From: Actinocorallia aurantiaca
Lineage (GTDB): Bacteria > Actinomycetota > Actinomycetes > Streptosporangiales > Streptosporangiaceae
DNA length: 64,000 nucleotides
Assembly: GCF_039533685.1 (NCBI RefSeq)
Contig: NZ_BAAATZ010000015.1
Span: 62,001-126,000 of the forward strand
Direction of reading: 5' to 3'
Of the stretch, positions 41,328 to 50,544 are shown one piece after another. The stretch's first letter is position 1, and each line of letters opens with the position of its first letter. Below the pieces are notes generated by a model. The model was not told the DNA's origin, did no database searches, and worked only from the letters and a program-made list of their open reading frames with translations. Made by a program: the position numbers and the translations under genes.

Positions 41328-42623
41328 TCAGCCGAGGGCGAGCAGCCGGAAGGGGTCCTCCAGCAGGGCGCCGGTCTCGCGCAGGACGGCCGAGCCCAGT
41401 TCGCCGTCGACGACGCGGTGGTCGAACGACAGCGACAGGGTCGCCACCCGGCGCGGCTTGATCTTCCCCCGGTGCATCCAGGGCAGTTCCCGGATCCGGC
41501 CGACCGCGAGGATGGCCGACTCTCCGGGGCTCAGGATCGGGGTGCCGGCGTCGACGCCGAAGACGCCGACGTTGGTGATGGTGATGGTGCCTCCGGTGAG
41601 GTCGGCCGGATCGCACCGGCCGTCGCGGGCCTTGGCGATCAGGGCGGAGAGTCCGGCCGCCAGCTCCGGCAGGGGCAGCGCGTGGGCGTCCTTGAGGTTG
41701 GGCACCAGCAGGCCGCGCTCGGCCGCGACGGCCACGCCCAGGTTGACCCGGCGCTTCACCACGATCTCCCGGGCCTCCTCGTCCCAGGAGGAGTTGATCA
41801 TCGGGTGCCGGCGGACCGCGGTCAGCAGCGCCCGGGAGACCAGCAGCATGGGACTGATCTTGAGCTCGGCGTACTCGGGGAGGGCGCGGAGCCGCTCCAC
41901 CGTCTTCACGGCGCGCGTGACGTCCACTTGCAGGAACTCCGTCACGTGCGGCGCTGAGAAGGCGGAGGAGACCATTGCCGCCGCCGTGGCCTTCCGCACC
42001 CCCTTGACCGGGATCCGCTCCTCGTCGGCGCTCCGTGGAGGCGTCGGAGGCCGCTCACGCTCCGCGGGCGCCACCGCGCCGGCCGTCTCCACCGACGCGC
42101 GGACGTCCTCGCGGGTGACCGTCCCCTCCGGACCGGTGCCCACGACCGTGGAGAGGTCGACGCCCAGGTCCTTGGCGAGCTTGCGGACCGGGGGCTTGGC
42201 CAGCGCCCTGCCCGCCGGAGGCGCGGCCGCCGGACGGTTCGCGGGCCTGCGGGGCCTGCGCCTGGTGCTGGCGGGCTTCACGCCGTAGCCCACCAGCACC
42301 GGGGTGCGGATGGTCTCCTCGCCGGCCTTGGGCGGCCTCGTCTCCTGCTCGGGCGCGGAGCCCTTGGGCTCCGGGGCGCCCTCCCCCGGCTCGCGCACCC
42401 CGATGATCGGCGTGCCGACGGCGACGGTGTCCCCCTCGTCCACGAGCAGCTCGGCCACCACGCCCTCGTACGGGCTGGGCAGCTCGACGATGGCCTTGGC
42501 CGTCTCGATCTCCACGACCGTCTGGTTGAGCTCGACGGAGTCGCCCGGCGCGACGTGCCACCTGACGATCTCCGCCTCGGTCAGCCCCTCCCCCACGTCG
42601 GGGAGCCTGAAGTGCCTCACCAT
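41328..42623 (-). CDS. bkdC: branched-chain 2-oxo acid dehydrogenase E2 (dihydrolipoamide acyltransferase)
   Basis: E2 moves acyl groups to CoA. The 431-residue protein has one lipoyl domain (VRHFRLPDVGEGLTEAEI...) with lipoyl Lys in EIETAKAIVEL (about residue 43), a Pro/Ala linker, a peripheral-subunit-binding domain (PPVRKLAKDLGVDLSTVVG) and a catalytic domain ending SLSFDHRVVDGELG with the active-site His. ATG 42623 overlaps the end of the E1beta gene. No E3 gene is in the window. Confidence 0.96.
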   Translation of the reverse strand: MVRHFRLPDVGEGLTEAEIVRWHVAPGDSVELNQTVVEIETAKAIVELPSPYEGVVAELLVDEGDTVAVGTPIIGVREPGEGAPEPKGSAPEQETRPPKAGEETIRTPVLVGYGVKPASTRRRPRRPANRPAAAPPAGRALAKPPVRKLAKDLGVDLSTVVGTGPEGTVTREDVRASVETAGAVAPAERERPPTPPRSADEERIPVKGVRKATAAAMVSSAFSAPHVTEFLQVDVTRAVKTVERLRALPEYAELKISPMLLVSRALLTAVRRHPMINSSWDEEAREIVVKRRVNLGVAVAAERGLLVPNLKDAHALPLPELAAGLSALIAKARDGRCDPADLTGGTITITNVGVFGVDAGTPILSPGESAILAVGRIRELPWMHRGKIKPRRVATLSLSFDHRVVDGELGSAVLRETGALLEDPFRLLALG

Positions 42624-43627
42624 GAGAACGTCCTGTCCACCGCGTCCAGAATCCGGTCGAGGTCGGGGAGGTAGTGGTCCTCCAGCCTCGAGGGGGGATA
42701 GGGGGTGGCGAAGCCCCCGACCCGCAGGACGGGCGCCTCCAGGTGGTAGAAGCAGTGCTCGGCGACCCGGGCCGCGAGCTCGCCGCCGAAGCCGCCGAAC
42801 ACCGGGGCCTCGTGCACCACCACGCAGCGGCCGGTGCGGCGCACCGACTCCAGGATCGTGGCGGTGTCCAGGGGGGACAGCGAGCGCAGGTCGACGACCT
42901 CGAGCGAGCGGCCGTCCTCCTGGGCGGCCTGCGCGGCCTCCAGGCACGTCTTCACCATGGGCCCATAGGCCAGGAGGGTCGCATCGGTTCCGGGACGGGC
43001 CACCACGGCCCGTCCGAACGGCACGGACTCGGCCGCCGGGTCGACCTGGGCCTTGTCCCAGTAGCGGCGCTTGGGCTCGAAGAAGACGACCGGGTCCGGG
43101 CAGGCGACCGCCTGCTGGATCATCCGGTAGGCGTCCGCGGGGTCGGCGCAGGCCACGACGCGCAGGCCCGCGGTGTGCGCGAAGTAGGCCTCGGGCGACT
43201 CGCTGTGGTGCTCGACCGCGCCGATGCCGCCCCCGCAGGGGATCCGCACGACCACCGGCAGCTCGACCGCGCCGCGCGAGCGCATCCGCATCTTGGCGAG
43301 CTGGGTGATGATCTGGTTCGCGGCGGGGAAGACGAAGCCGTCGAACTGGATCTCGCACACCGGCCGGTAGCCGCGCAGCGCCAGGCCGATCGCGGTGCCG
43401 ACGATGCCGGACTCCGCCAGCGGGGTGTCGATCACCCGCTCCGCGCCGAACTCCTTCAGCAGGCCGTCCGTCACCCGGAAGACGCCGCCGAGCCTGCCGA
43501 CGTCCTCGCCCATGACCAGGACCTTCGGGTCGTCGGCCATGGCCTTGCGCAACCCCTGGTTGATCGCCTTGGCCAGGGTCAGCGTCTCGCTGCGCGGCCG
43601 CGGCATGGTCTCGATCATCTCGGTCAT
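42617..43627 (-). CDS. bkdB: branched-chain 2-oxo acid dehydrogenase E1 beta subunit
   Basis: E1beta pairs with E1alpha to bind thiamine diphosphate and decarboxylate branched 2-oxo acids. The 336-residue protein has MGEDVGRLGGVFRVTDGL, PLAESGIVGTAIGLALRG, the HHSESPEAYFAH loop and a C-terminal VVVHEAPVFGGFGGELAA. It begins at ATG 43627, overlapping the E1alpha stop by ATGA, and ends inside the E2 start. Confidence 0.96.
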   Translation of the reverse strand: MTEMIETMPRPRSETLTLAKAINQGLRKAMADDPKVLVMGEDVGRLGGVFRVTDGLLKEFGAERVIDTPLAESGIVGTAIGLALRGYRPVCEIQFDGFVFPAANQIITQLAKMRMRSRGAVELPVVVRIPCGGGIGAVEHHSESPEAYFAHTAGLRVVACADPADAYRMIQQAVACPDPVVFFEPKRRYWDKAQVDPAAESVPFGRAVVARPGTDATLLAYGPMVKTCLEAAQAAQEDGRSLEVVDLRSLSPLDTATILESVRRTGRCVVVHEAPVFGGFGGELAARVAEHCFYHLEAPVLRVGGFATPYPPSRLEDHYLPDLDRILDAVDRTFSW

Positions 43628-44721
43628 CGGAACCCCGCCAGGTAGGAGTCGTAAGCGGCCTTCTCTTCCTCCAGGACCGCGTGGGGGTCCGCGTAGACCC
43701 GGTCGAACAGCTCCGCGGGGGGCGGGTCGGGCAGCGCCAGGCAGGCCTTCCGCAGCGCGGCGGCCTCCCGCTTGGCGTGGGCGTCGATCTCGTCGAAGAA
43801 GTCGGGGGAGGCCAGGCCCTCGCGGGACAGGTACGCCTTGAGCCTGGCGATCGGGTCCTTGAGCCTCCAGGCCTCCAGCTCGTCGGAGTCCCGGTAGCGG
43901 GTGGGGTCGTCGGTGGTGGTGTGCGCGCCCATCCGGTAGGTGTACGCCTCGACCAGGGTGGGGCCGCGGCCGGTCCGCGCCAGGTCCAGGGCGCGGCGGG
44001 TGACGGCGAGGCAGGCCAGCACGTCGTTGCCGTCCACCCGCACGCCGGGGAAGCCGAAGCCCTGGGCCCGGCGGTACAGCGGGATCCGGGTCTGGCGCTC
44101 CAGCGGCTCGGAGATGGCCCACTGGTTGTTCTGGCAGAAGAAGACGATCGGCGCGTCGTTGACCGACGCCCACACGAACGACTCGTTCACGTCGCCCTGG
44201 GAGGTGGCTCCGTCGCCGAAGTAGACGATGGCGGCGTCGCCGATGCCGGTGCCATGGCGGCCGTCCCGCTGGATGCCCATGGCGTAGCCGGTGGCGTGCA
44301 GCGTCTGGGTGCCGATGACGATCGAGTAGAGGTGGAAGCCGTGCTCCTTCGGGTCCCAGCCGCCGTGGTCCACGCCGCGGAAGAGCTTGAGGATGTTCAG
44401 GAACGGCAGTCCGCGGCAGTGGGCGACGCCGTGCTCGCGGTAGGTGGGGAAGACCATGTCCCCCGCGCCCAGCGCCCTGCCGGAGCCGACCTGCGCGGCC
44501 TCCTGGCCCAGCAGCGAGGGCCACAGGCCCAGCTCGCCCTGGCGGGTGAGGGCCACCGCCGCGCCGTCCAGGGTCCGGACGACGACCAGGTCCCGGTAGA
44601 GGTCGCGGAACTGCTGGTCGGTCAGCGTGAGCGGGTAGTCGGGGTGCTCGAGCCGCTCGCCCTCGGGCGTGAGCAACTGGATGAACTCGGTGTCCTGCGC
44701 GGTGTGCGCGTCTAGGGTCAC
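43624..44721 (-). CDS. bkdA: branched-chain 2-oxo acid dehydrogenase E1 alpha subunit
   Basis: The 365-residue E1alpha carries the thiamine-diphosphate motif GDGATSQGDVNESFVWA...NNQW (GDG-x-NN) and the phosphorylation-loop region (GAHTTTDDPTRYR). The GTG start has a strong AAGGAGG site 5 nt upstream. The three-gene bkd operon (E1alpha, E1beta, E2) shows overlap at each junction. It supplies branched acyl-CoA primers and degrades valine, leucine and isoleucine. Confidence 0.96.
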   Translation of the reverse strand: MTLDAHTAQDTEFIQLLTPEGERLEHPDYPLTLTDQQFRDLYRDLVVVRTLDGAAVALTRQGELGLWPSLLGQEAAQVGSGRALGAGDMVFPTYREHGVAHCRGLPFLNILKLFRGVDHGGWDPKEHGFHLYSIVIGTQTLHATGYAMGIQRDGRHGTGIGDAAIVYFGDGATSQGDVNESFVWASVNDAPIVFFCQNNQWAISEPLERQTRIPLYRRAQGFGFPGVRVDGNDVLACLAVTRRALDLARTGRGPTLVEAYTYRMGAHTTTDDPTRYRDSDELEAWRLKDPIARLKAYLSREGLASPDFFDEIDAHAKREAAALRKACLALPDPPPAELFDRVYADPHAVLEEEKAAYDSYLAGFR

Positions 44722-44941
44722 GACCGCCTCCTTCGTCTGCCCGGAGCGCGGGGTCGCCGCACTTCCGGGTGGCCGGGGCCCCCTCCGCCCCCCACCGGGT
44801 CACGGCGGGGCTCGTAAGGGAGGTCTGCGCCCATCGTGGCACAGATCACTCGGCCCCTACCATCCCCTACCGTAAGATCTACCCCGGCACCGCCGCGTCA
44901 GACGTGAATCTTCGGTGAGACCGCGACACCACGGGAAAGAT

Positions 44942-45202
44942 TCAGTCGATCACGTCCCGGGTCGTGCGGGTGGTGACGTCGCGGGTGACCACGCCGTCGA
45001 CCGGCCGCTCGATGTGCGGCACGATCTCGGGGTCGACCCCGGCCCGCCGCGGGGGCAGGTACTGCAGGGCGAGGGTCACCACACCCATGATCATGAAGAT
45101 GACGCCGATCGCGTTGATGTCCACCGGATCGCCGTCCGCCTTGATGGCGAACTTGAGGATGGCGCCTATCGTGAACAGGAAGATCGCCAGACTGAAACGC
45201 AT
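44942..45202 (-). CDS. DUF6458-type small membrane protein
   Basis: The 86-residue protein has two membrane helices (FSLAIFLFTIGAILKFAI; INAIGVIFMIMGVVTLALQYL) and a charged C-terminal tail rich in Arg/Thr/Asp (VTRDVTTRTTRDVID). The start at 45202 has AAGGGAAA. Function unknown. It lies between the bkd operon and the acyl-CoA dehydrogenase gene and could be co-transcribed with neither. Confidence 0.78.
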   Translation of the reverse strand: MRFSLAIFLFTIGAILKFAIKADGDPVDINAIGVIFMIMGVVTLALQYLPPRRAGVDPEIVPHIERPVDGVVTRDVTTRTTRDVID

Positions 45203-45366
45203 CGCAGTTTCCCTTCGCCGAACCCGGAATGCTCGGTAAAGGTCTCCCCATCCGCGAGGCATCGGACACACGATCGTCGCTGTGTGCGCGATCACCGGCC
45301 GAGGCCGGACCCGGCCACTCCCGCCGGGAGTCGGATCCCCTCGAAGACGGAAACGCGGGAACACGG

Positions 45367-45397
45367 AAGCCCCGGCACGGGATCCGTGCCGGGGCTT
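45367..45397. terminator. terminator hairpin downstream of the acyl-CoA dehydrogenase
   Basis: AAGCCCCGGCACGG and CCGTGCCGGGGCTT form a perfect 14-bp stem with a three-base GAT loop, 37 bp after the stop of the acyl-CoA dehydrogenase (minus strand). Confidence 0.8.
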
Positions 45398-45433
45398 CGC
45401 GGTGCTCTGCCGCCTTCGAGGAGCGGAGCGGCC

Positions 45434-47266
45434 TTAGAAGGCCTCCTCCGGCAGCTCCATGACGTCCAGGGTGACGTTCTCGGCCATCACGCGGTCCGAG
45501 GACAGCCGGGGCAGGACGTTCGCGGTGAAGAACTGCGCCGCGGCGACCTTGCCGGTGTAGAAGTTGCGGTCGGCGTCGGAGACCTCGCCGCCCAGGCGGC
45601 CCAGCGCCACCTCGGCCTGGCGCAGCAGCAGCCACGCCACGACGGTGTCGCCGAGGGCCATCAGCAGGCGGGTGCTGTTCAGCCCGACCTTGTAGACCTC
45701 CTTCGGGTTCTCCATCGAGCCGAGCGCGGCGTTGACCATCGTGCCGATGATGCCCTCGGTGTCGGCCACGGCCTGGGACAGCAGGGCGCGGTCGTTCTTC
45801 AGGCGGCCGTTGCCGGCCTCGGACGCGGCGAACGCCTTGATCTCGTCCAGCAGCACGTTCAGGGTCGCGCCCTGGTCGCGCAGGATCTTGCGGAAGAACA
45901 GGTCCTGGCCCTGGATCGCGGTGGTGCCCTCGTAGAGGGTGTCGATCTTGGAGTCCCGGATGTACTGCTCGATCGGGTATTCCTGCAGGAAGCCCGAGCC
46001 GCCCAGGGTCTGCAGGGACTCGGCGCCCAGCAGCGCGTAGGAGCGCTCGGAGCCGAAGCCCTTGACGATCGGCAGGAGGAGGTCGTTCATCTTCTCCGCC
46101 TGGACGTCGTGGCGGCCCTCGTGCTTGGCGATCTCGACGGCGTCCTGGTAGGTCGAGGCCAGCAGGACCAGCGCGCGCATGCCCTCGGCGTAGGCCTTCT
46201 GGGTGATGAGCGAGCGGCGGACGTCCGGGTGGTGGGTGATGGTGACGCGCGGGGCGGTCTTGTCGGTCATCTGGGTCATGTCGGCGCCCTGGACCCGCTC
46301 CTTGGCGTACTCCAGCGCGTTCAGGTAGCCCGTCGACAGGGTCGCGATGGCCTTGGTGCCGACCATCATGCGGGCGTACTCGATGACCAGGAACATCTGG
46401 CGGATGCCGTCGTGCTTGTCGCCGACCAGCCAGCCGACCGCCGGCTGCTTCTCGCCGAAGGTGAGCTCGCAGGTCGTGGAGACCTTGAGGCCCATCTTCT
46501 TCTCGACGTTGGTGACGTAGGCGCCGTTGCGCTCGCCGAGCTCACCGGTCTCCAGGTCCACGTGGTACTTGGGCACCAGGAACAGGGACAGGCCCTTGGT
46601 GCCGGGTCCGGCGCCCTCGGGGCGGGCCAGCACCAGGTGGTAGATGTTCTCGGACATGTCGTGCTCGGCCGAGGTGATGAAGCGCTTCACGCCCTCGATG
46701 TGCCAGGAGCCGTCGGGCTGCTGGATCGCCTTGGTGCGGCCGGCGCCGACGTCGGAGCCCGCGTCGGGCTCGGTCAGCACCATGGTGGCGCCCCACTGCC
46801 GGTCGACGGCGTACTGGGCGAACTTCTTCTGGTCCTCGGTGCCCTCGTTGAAGAGGATCTGGGCGAAGCCCGGGCCGGAGGAGAACATGTAGACGGCCGG
46901 GTTGGCGCCCAGTACCTGCTCGGCCACCGCCCACACCAGGGAGCGCGGAGCCTGGGAGCCGCCGAGCTCGGGACCGAGGTCCAGGCGGAACCACTCGGCG
47001 TCCATCCACGCCTTGAAGGACTTCTTGAACGACTCCGGCATCTTCACCTCGCCGGTGGCCGGGTCGAACTTCGGCGGGTTGCGGTCGGCGTCCTCGAAGG
47101 ACTCCGCCACCGGGCCGGTGGTCAGCCGCGCGACCTCGTCGAGGATGCTCCGCACGGTGTCCTCGTCCATGTCCTCGTAAAGGCCCTTGCCGAGGATCTC
47201 CTGGCGGTTGAACACCTCGAAGAGGTTGAACTCGATGTCCCGAAGATTGGACTTGTAGTGCCCCAT
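45434..47266 (-). CDS. acyl-CoA dehydrogenase (FadE5-like, large form)
   Basis: The 610-residue protein belongs to the large acyl-CoA dehydrogenase group with an extra C-terminal domain, like mycobacterial FadE5, which oxidises a wide range of acyl-CoA chain lengths. Motifs include MVLTEPDAGSDVGAGRT (FAD/substrate loop), KRFITSAEHDM, LVIEYARMMVGTKAIATLS and the catalytic region IEQYIRDSKIDTLYEGTTAI with the general-base Glu. ATG 47266 (MGHYKSNLRD) is favoured over GTG 47275. It fits fatty-acid or branched-chain acyl-CoA breakdown together with bkd. Confidence 0.95.
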   Translation of the reverse strand: MGHYKSNLRDIEFNLFEVFNRQEILGKGLYEDMDEDTVRSILDEVARLTTGPVAESFEDADRNPPKFDPATGEVKMPESFKKSFKAWMDAEWFRLDLGPELGGSQAPRSLVWAVAEQVLGANPAVYMFSSGPGFAQILFNEGTEDQKKFAQYAVDRQWGATMVLTEPDAGSDVGAGRTKAIQQPDGSWHIEGVKRFITSAEHDMSENIYHLVLARPEGAGPGTKGLSLFLVPKYHVDLETGELGERNGAYVTNVEKKMGLKVSTTCELTFGEKQPAVGWLVGDKHDGIRQMFLVIEYARMMVGTKAIATLSTGYLNALEYAKERVQGADMTQMTDKTAPRVTITHHPDVRRSLITQKAYAEGMRALVLLASTYQDAVEIAKHEGRHDVQAEKMNDLLLPIVKGFGSERSYALLGAESLQTLGGSGFLQEYPIEQYIRDSKIDTLYEGTTAIQGQDLFFRKILRDQGATLNVLLDEIKAFAASEAGNGRLKNDRALLSQAVADTEGIIGTMVNAALGSMENPKEVYKVGLNSTRLLMALGDTVVAWLLLRQAEVALGRLGGEVSDADRNFYTGKVAAAQFFTANVLPRLSSDRVMAENVTLDVMELPEEAF

Positions 47267-47515
47267 GGATGACACCCCGTCTTACTCGGCGGGTTGCCGC
47301 GCACCCCGCGTCTACCGGTTAGTAACTATCGATGATGCTACCCGCCGGTAACTGTGACAAGTCTCCAGGGTGCCCTACCAGACTGTGACTCACACCACAT
47401 AGTTGGGGGAGATCATAACGGAACGTCCGTCTTCTCCCGCACGACTAAGAGAAGTATCGGCTGGTCACTCCAGACCCACCCGAGATCCATCCGGACACAA
47501 AAGAAAGACGAAAAA
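47267..47515. other. divergent intergenic region, acyl-CoA dehydrogenase / Spo0M
   Basis: The region holds the two divergent promoters. ACCGGTTAGTAACT (from about 47315) and CCGGTAACT (about 47352) share a CCGGT/TAACT pattern that resembles TetR-type sites seen in front of fatty-acid genes, but I cannot prove a site. I see no gene. Confidence 0.45.
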
Positions 47516-48298
47516 GTGGTCTTCAAGAAGCTTCTCAGCGCTTTCGGCGTCGGCGGCCCCTCGATCGAGACGATCCTGAGGGACTCCAACGTCCGCCCCG
47601 GTGGAATCATCGTCGGCGACATCCACTTGACCGGGGGCGACAGCGCCGCCGAGATCCTGGGGATCAACGTGGCCCTCGTGACCCGGGTCGAGGTGGAGAG
47701 CGGCGACAACGAGTACACCCAGAACGAGAAGTACGCCAAGGCCCACCTCTCCGGGGCCTTCCAGCTCCAGCCGGGCGTGCGCCACAGCTTCCCGTTCCAG
47801 CTCGAGGCGCCGTGGGAGACCCCGCTCACCCACATGTACGGCCAGCCGCTGCGCGGCACCACCGTCGGCGTCGCCACCGAGCTGGAGGTCGCCCGCGCCG
47901 TCGACGCCACCGACCTCGACCCCGTCGCGGTGCACCCCCTGCCCGCCCAGGAGCGCATCCTGGCCGCGTTCTCCAACCTCGGCTTCCACTTCCGCAACGC
48001 CGACTGCGAGAAGGGCCGCATCTACGGGGTCACCCAGCTCCTGCCCTTCTACCAGGAGATCGAGTTCCACCCGGGCGGCCGCTACGCCCAGTCCTTCAAG
48101 CAGCTGGAGGTGACCTTCGTCAGCAACCCCCAGACCACCGAGGTCATCCTCGAGCTGGACAAGCGGGCGGTGTTCGGGAACAGTCACGACACGTTCAGCC
48201 GCTTCACCGTGCCGAACGTCGGCTTCGAGAACACCAACTGGGAGCAGGAGATCGACGCCTTCCTCCAGCAGGCCGGCCGCAAGCGGGGTTTCTTCTAA
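47516..48298 (+). CDS. Spo0M family sporulation protein
   Basis: The 260-residue protein is an arrestin-fold Spo0M homologue: VVFKKLLSAFGVGGPSIETI, VRPGGIIVGDIHLTGGDSA, HSFPFQLEAPWETPLTH, and a C-terminal domain with YQEIEFHPGGRYAQSFKQLE and VELDKRA...FTVPN. Spo0M affects sporulation and cell shape in Bacillus; its role in actinomycetes is unclear. GTG 47516 is the start consistent with homologues; the ribosome binding site (GAAAGACG) is weak. A beta-helix membrane gene begins 46 bp downstream. Confidence 0.9.
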   Translation: MVFKKLLSAFGVGGPSIETILRDSNVRPGGIIVGDIHLTGGDSAAEILGINVALVTRVEVESGDNEYTQNEKYAKAHLSGAFQLQPGVRHSFPFQLEAPWETPLTHMYGQPLRGTTVGVATELEVARAVDATDLDPVAVHPLPAQERILAAFSNLGFHFRNADCEKGRIYGVTQLLPFYQEIEFHPGGRYAQSFKQLEVTFVSNPQTTEVILELDKRAVFGNSHDTFSRFTVPNVGFENTNWEQEIDAFLQQAGRKRGFF

Positions 48299-48344
48299 GC
48301 CACACGCGACCTGGAACCGAGCCGCACGCGATCCGGAGCCCGAA

Positions 48345-49763
48345 CTGAACAGCGCAGAGCAGCGGTTGTGGGACGCCTACGCCAGAGGCGCCCTGGTCGA
48401 CCTGACCGATGAGCCCGACGACCTCGTGTCCGCCTCCGTGATCGCCCGGCTGCTGCTCGGCGGCAACGAGGTCGAGAAGGGGTTCGTCCCGGCGGTCCGG
48501 TTGCGGGGGGCGCGCATCGCCGGCCGCCTGGACGTCGCCGGAGGCGACGTCGAATGCGAGCTGCTGCTGGAGCGCTGCGCCTTGGAGGAGGCGCCGCGCT
48601 TCGGCAACGCCCGCACCCGGCAGCTGAGGTTCGCGGACTGCGTCATGCCGGGCTTCGACGGGGGCGGGCTGCGCGCGGACGGGTACGTCAGCCTCTCCGG
48701 CTCGGTGATCGACGGGCAGGTCAAGCTGGTGCGCGCCCAGCTGCTCGGCGGGTTCCGGATGAACGGCACGAAGATCACGGCGCAGGACGACAGGTACGCG
48801 TTCTTCGCCGGCGCGCTGCTCGTGGAGGCGGGCATGTTCGCCCGGCACGCCGAGATCACCGGCGGGATGCGCATGACCGGCTCCCGGCTGACCGGCGGGC
48901 TCTTCATGGAGGGCGCCCGGCTGGTCAACCCCGGGCGCATCGCGATGGACGGGCAGAACATCGCGGTGGCCGACGCGATGGAGTGCGGCCAGGGGTTCCA
49001 CGCCGAGGGCACCGTCAAGCTCCGCGGGGCGCGGATCGACGGGACGCTCTCGTTCGACCGGGCGGGGTCGATGCGGGCGCCGGGCCGGGTGGCGCTGCAG
49101 CTCAGCCACGCCACGGTCAGCGAACTGATCCTCACCCCGTCCGAGCCGATCGAGGGCGTCGTCTCGATGTCCTACGCCAGGTTCGGGGTGATCCTCGACA
49201 ACCCGGACTTCTGGCCGGAGCAGTTGCGGCTGACCGGGGCGACCTACGAGTCACTGCGCGGCGGCGGCGTCACCCGGCGCGCCGACTGGGTGAGCCGCGA
49301 CCCCGAGGGGTTCCGGCCCCAGCCGTACGAGCAGCTGGCCGCCTGGTACCTCAAGGACGGCAACGAGCACCTGGCGCGGCGCACCCAGCTGCTGAAGATG
49401 CGCAGGCGCCGCCGCACCCTGCCCTGGCCGTCCCGGACGTGGGGCGCTCTGCTCGACTACACCGTGGGCTACGGGTACCGGCCCTGGCTGGCCTTCGCCT
49501 GGCTGGCCGCGATCGTCGTCCTGGGCACCGTCGTCTTCGGCGAGGTGCAGCCGCGGCCGCTCAAGGAGCCGGCGGAGCGGCCGGACTTCAACGCGCTGGC
49601 CTACGTGGTCGACCTGCTGATCCCGATCGGCGCGTTCGGGCAGCGGGAGGCCTGGGACGCGGTGGGCTGGACCCAGTGGCTGGCGTACGGAATCATCGCA
49701 AGCGGGTGGATTCTCGCCACCGCGCTGATCGCCGGGGTGGCACGCGTACTGCGGCCCAACTGA
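48345..49763 (+). CDS. membrane-anchored repeat protein, paralogue of 39498-41099; probable CTG start
   Basis: The protein (about 472 aa) shows the same layout as the 39.5-kb paralogue: N-terminal SAEQRLWDAYARGALVDLT (paralogue TPAERRVWDAFPAGELVDLT), LRGAxIxGxLxVxG repeats, and C-terminal membrane segments (WLAFAWLAAIVVLGTVVFG, YVVDLLIPIGAFGQREA, GIIASGWILATALIAGV). The first ATG/GTG/TTG in frame is TTG 48366, which would delete the conserved SAEQR; CTG 48345 has GGAG exactly 6 nt upstream and restores the homologous N-terminus. It follows spo0M by 46 bp and is probably co-transcribed. Confidence 0.8.
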   Translation: MNSAEQRLWDAYARGALVDLTDEPDDLVSASVIARLLLGGNEVEKGFVPAVRLRGARIAGRLDVAGGDVECELLLERCALEEAPRFGNARTRQLRFADCVMPGFDGGGLRADGYVSLSGSVIDGQVKLVRAQLLGGFRMNGTKITAQDDRYAFFAGALLVEAGMFARHAEITGGMRMTGSRLTGGLFMEGARLVNPGRIAMDGQNIAVADAMECGQGFHAEGTVKLRGARIDGTLSFDRAGSMRAPGRVALQLSHATVSELILTPSEPIEGVVSMSYARFGVILDNPDFWPEQLRLTGATYESLRGGGVTRRADWVSRDPEGFRPQPYEQLAAWYLKDGNEHLARRTQLLKMRRRRRTLPWPSRTWGALLDYTVGYGYRPWLAFAWLAAIVVLGTVVFGEVQPRPLKEPAERPDFNALAYVVDLLIPIGAFGQREAWDAVGWTQWLAYGIIASGWILATALIAGVARVLRPN

Positions 49764-49794
49764 GCAGGATCCGACCGACAGGGGGCTTGAGAGG

Positions 49795-50544
49795 ATGGGA
49801 ACGTATCTGATCACCGGGGCCACCGGGGGCATCGGGCTGGCCACCGCCGAACTGCTGCGCGAACACGGGCACGACCTGGTCCTCTCGGGCCGGTCGCCCG
49901 AACGGCTGGCCGCCATCGCCTCCCGGTTCTCCGCGTCCCCCTACGGCCAGACCCAGGGCTGGACGCTGCCGCGGGCGGGCGGGGCGCCGGCGAACGAGCA
50001 CGTCCGGACGGTCCCCCTGGACCTGTCCGAACCGCGCCGGATCGAGGCCGCGCTGGCCGTCGCCGATCTGCCCCCGGCACTGGACGGGATCATCCACAGC
50101 GCCGGAACGAGCGAACTGGGCCGGGTGGCCGAGCAGGAGGCCGAGGAGTGGATCGACCAGCTCATGGTCAACCTGGTGGCCGCCGCGGAGCTGACCAGGC
50201 TGCTGCTGCCGTCCCTGCGGGCGGGCTCGGGCCACGTGGTGTTCGTCAACTCCGGGTCGGGCCTGCGCGCCAACCCCGGCTGGGCCTCCTACGCGGCCAG
50301 CAAGCACGGGCTGAAGGCCCTCGCGGACGCGCTGCGGCAGGAGGAGCCGGGCATCCGGGTGACGAGCGTCTACCCGGGACGCACGGCCACCGAGATGCAG
50401 CGCAAGGTCCGCGCGCAGGAAGGCGAGCCGTACGACCCGTCCGACTACATCGCGCCTTCGACCGTCGCCAGGGCCATCTTCGGCGCGCTGGAGACTCCCG
50501 TCGACGCCGTCATCACGGACGTCTCCGTGCGTCCCCGGTCCTGA
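49795..50544 (+). CDS. short-chain dehydrogenase/reductase
   Basis: The 249-residue SDR has the cofactor motif GATGGIGLATAELL, NSGSG and the catalytic YAASK (Tyr-x3-Lys), with VTSVYPGRTATEMQ after it. The cofactor is probably NADP(H). Between the cofactor motif and NSGSG there is an insertion (SASPYGQTQGWTLPRAGG) that lengthens the first half. The substrate is unknown. Its stop abuts the convergent rhomboid gene directly (TGA TCA). Confidence 0.93.
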   Translation: MGTYLITGATGGIGLATAELLREHGHDLVLSGRSPERLAAIASRFSASPYGQTQGWTLPRAGGAPANEHVRTVPLDLSEPRRIEAALAVADLPPALDGIIHSAGTSELGRVAEQEAEEWIDQLMVNLVAAAELTRLLLPSLRAGSGHVVFVNSGSGLRANPGWASYAASKHGLKALADALRQEEPGIRVTSVYPGRTATEMQRKVRAQEGEPYDPSDYIAPSTVARAIFGALETPVDAVITDVSVRPRS

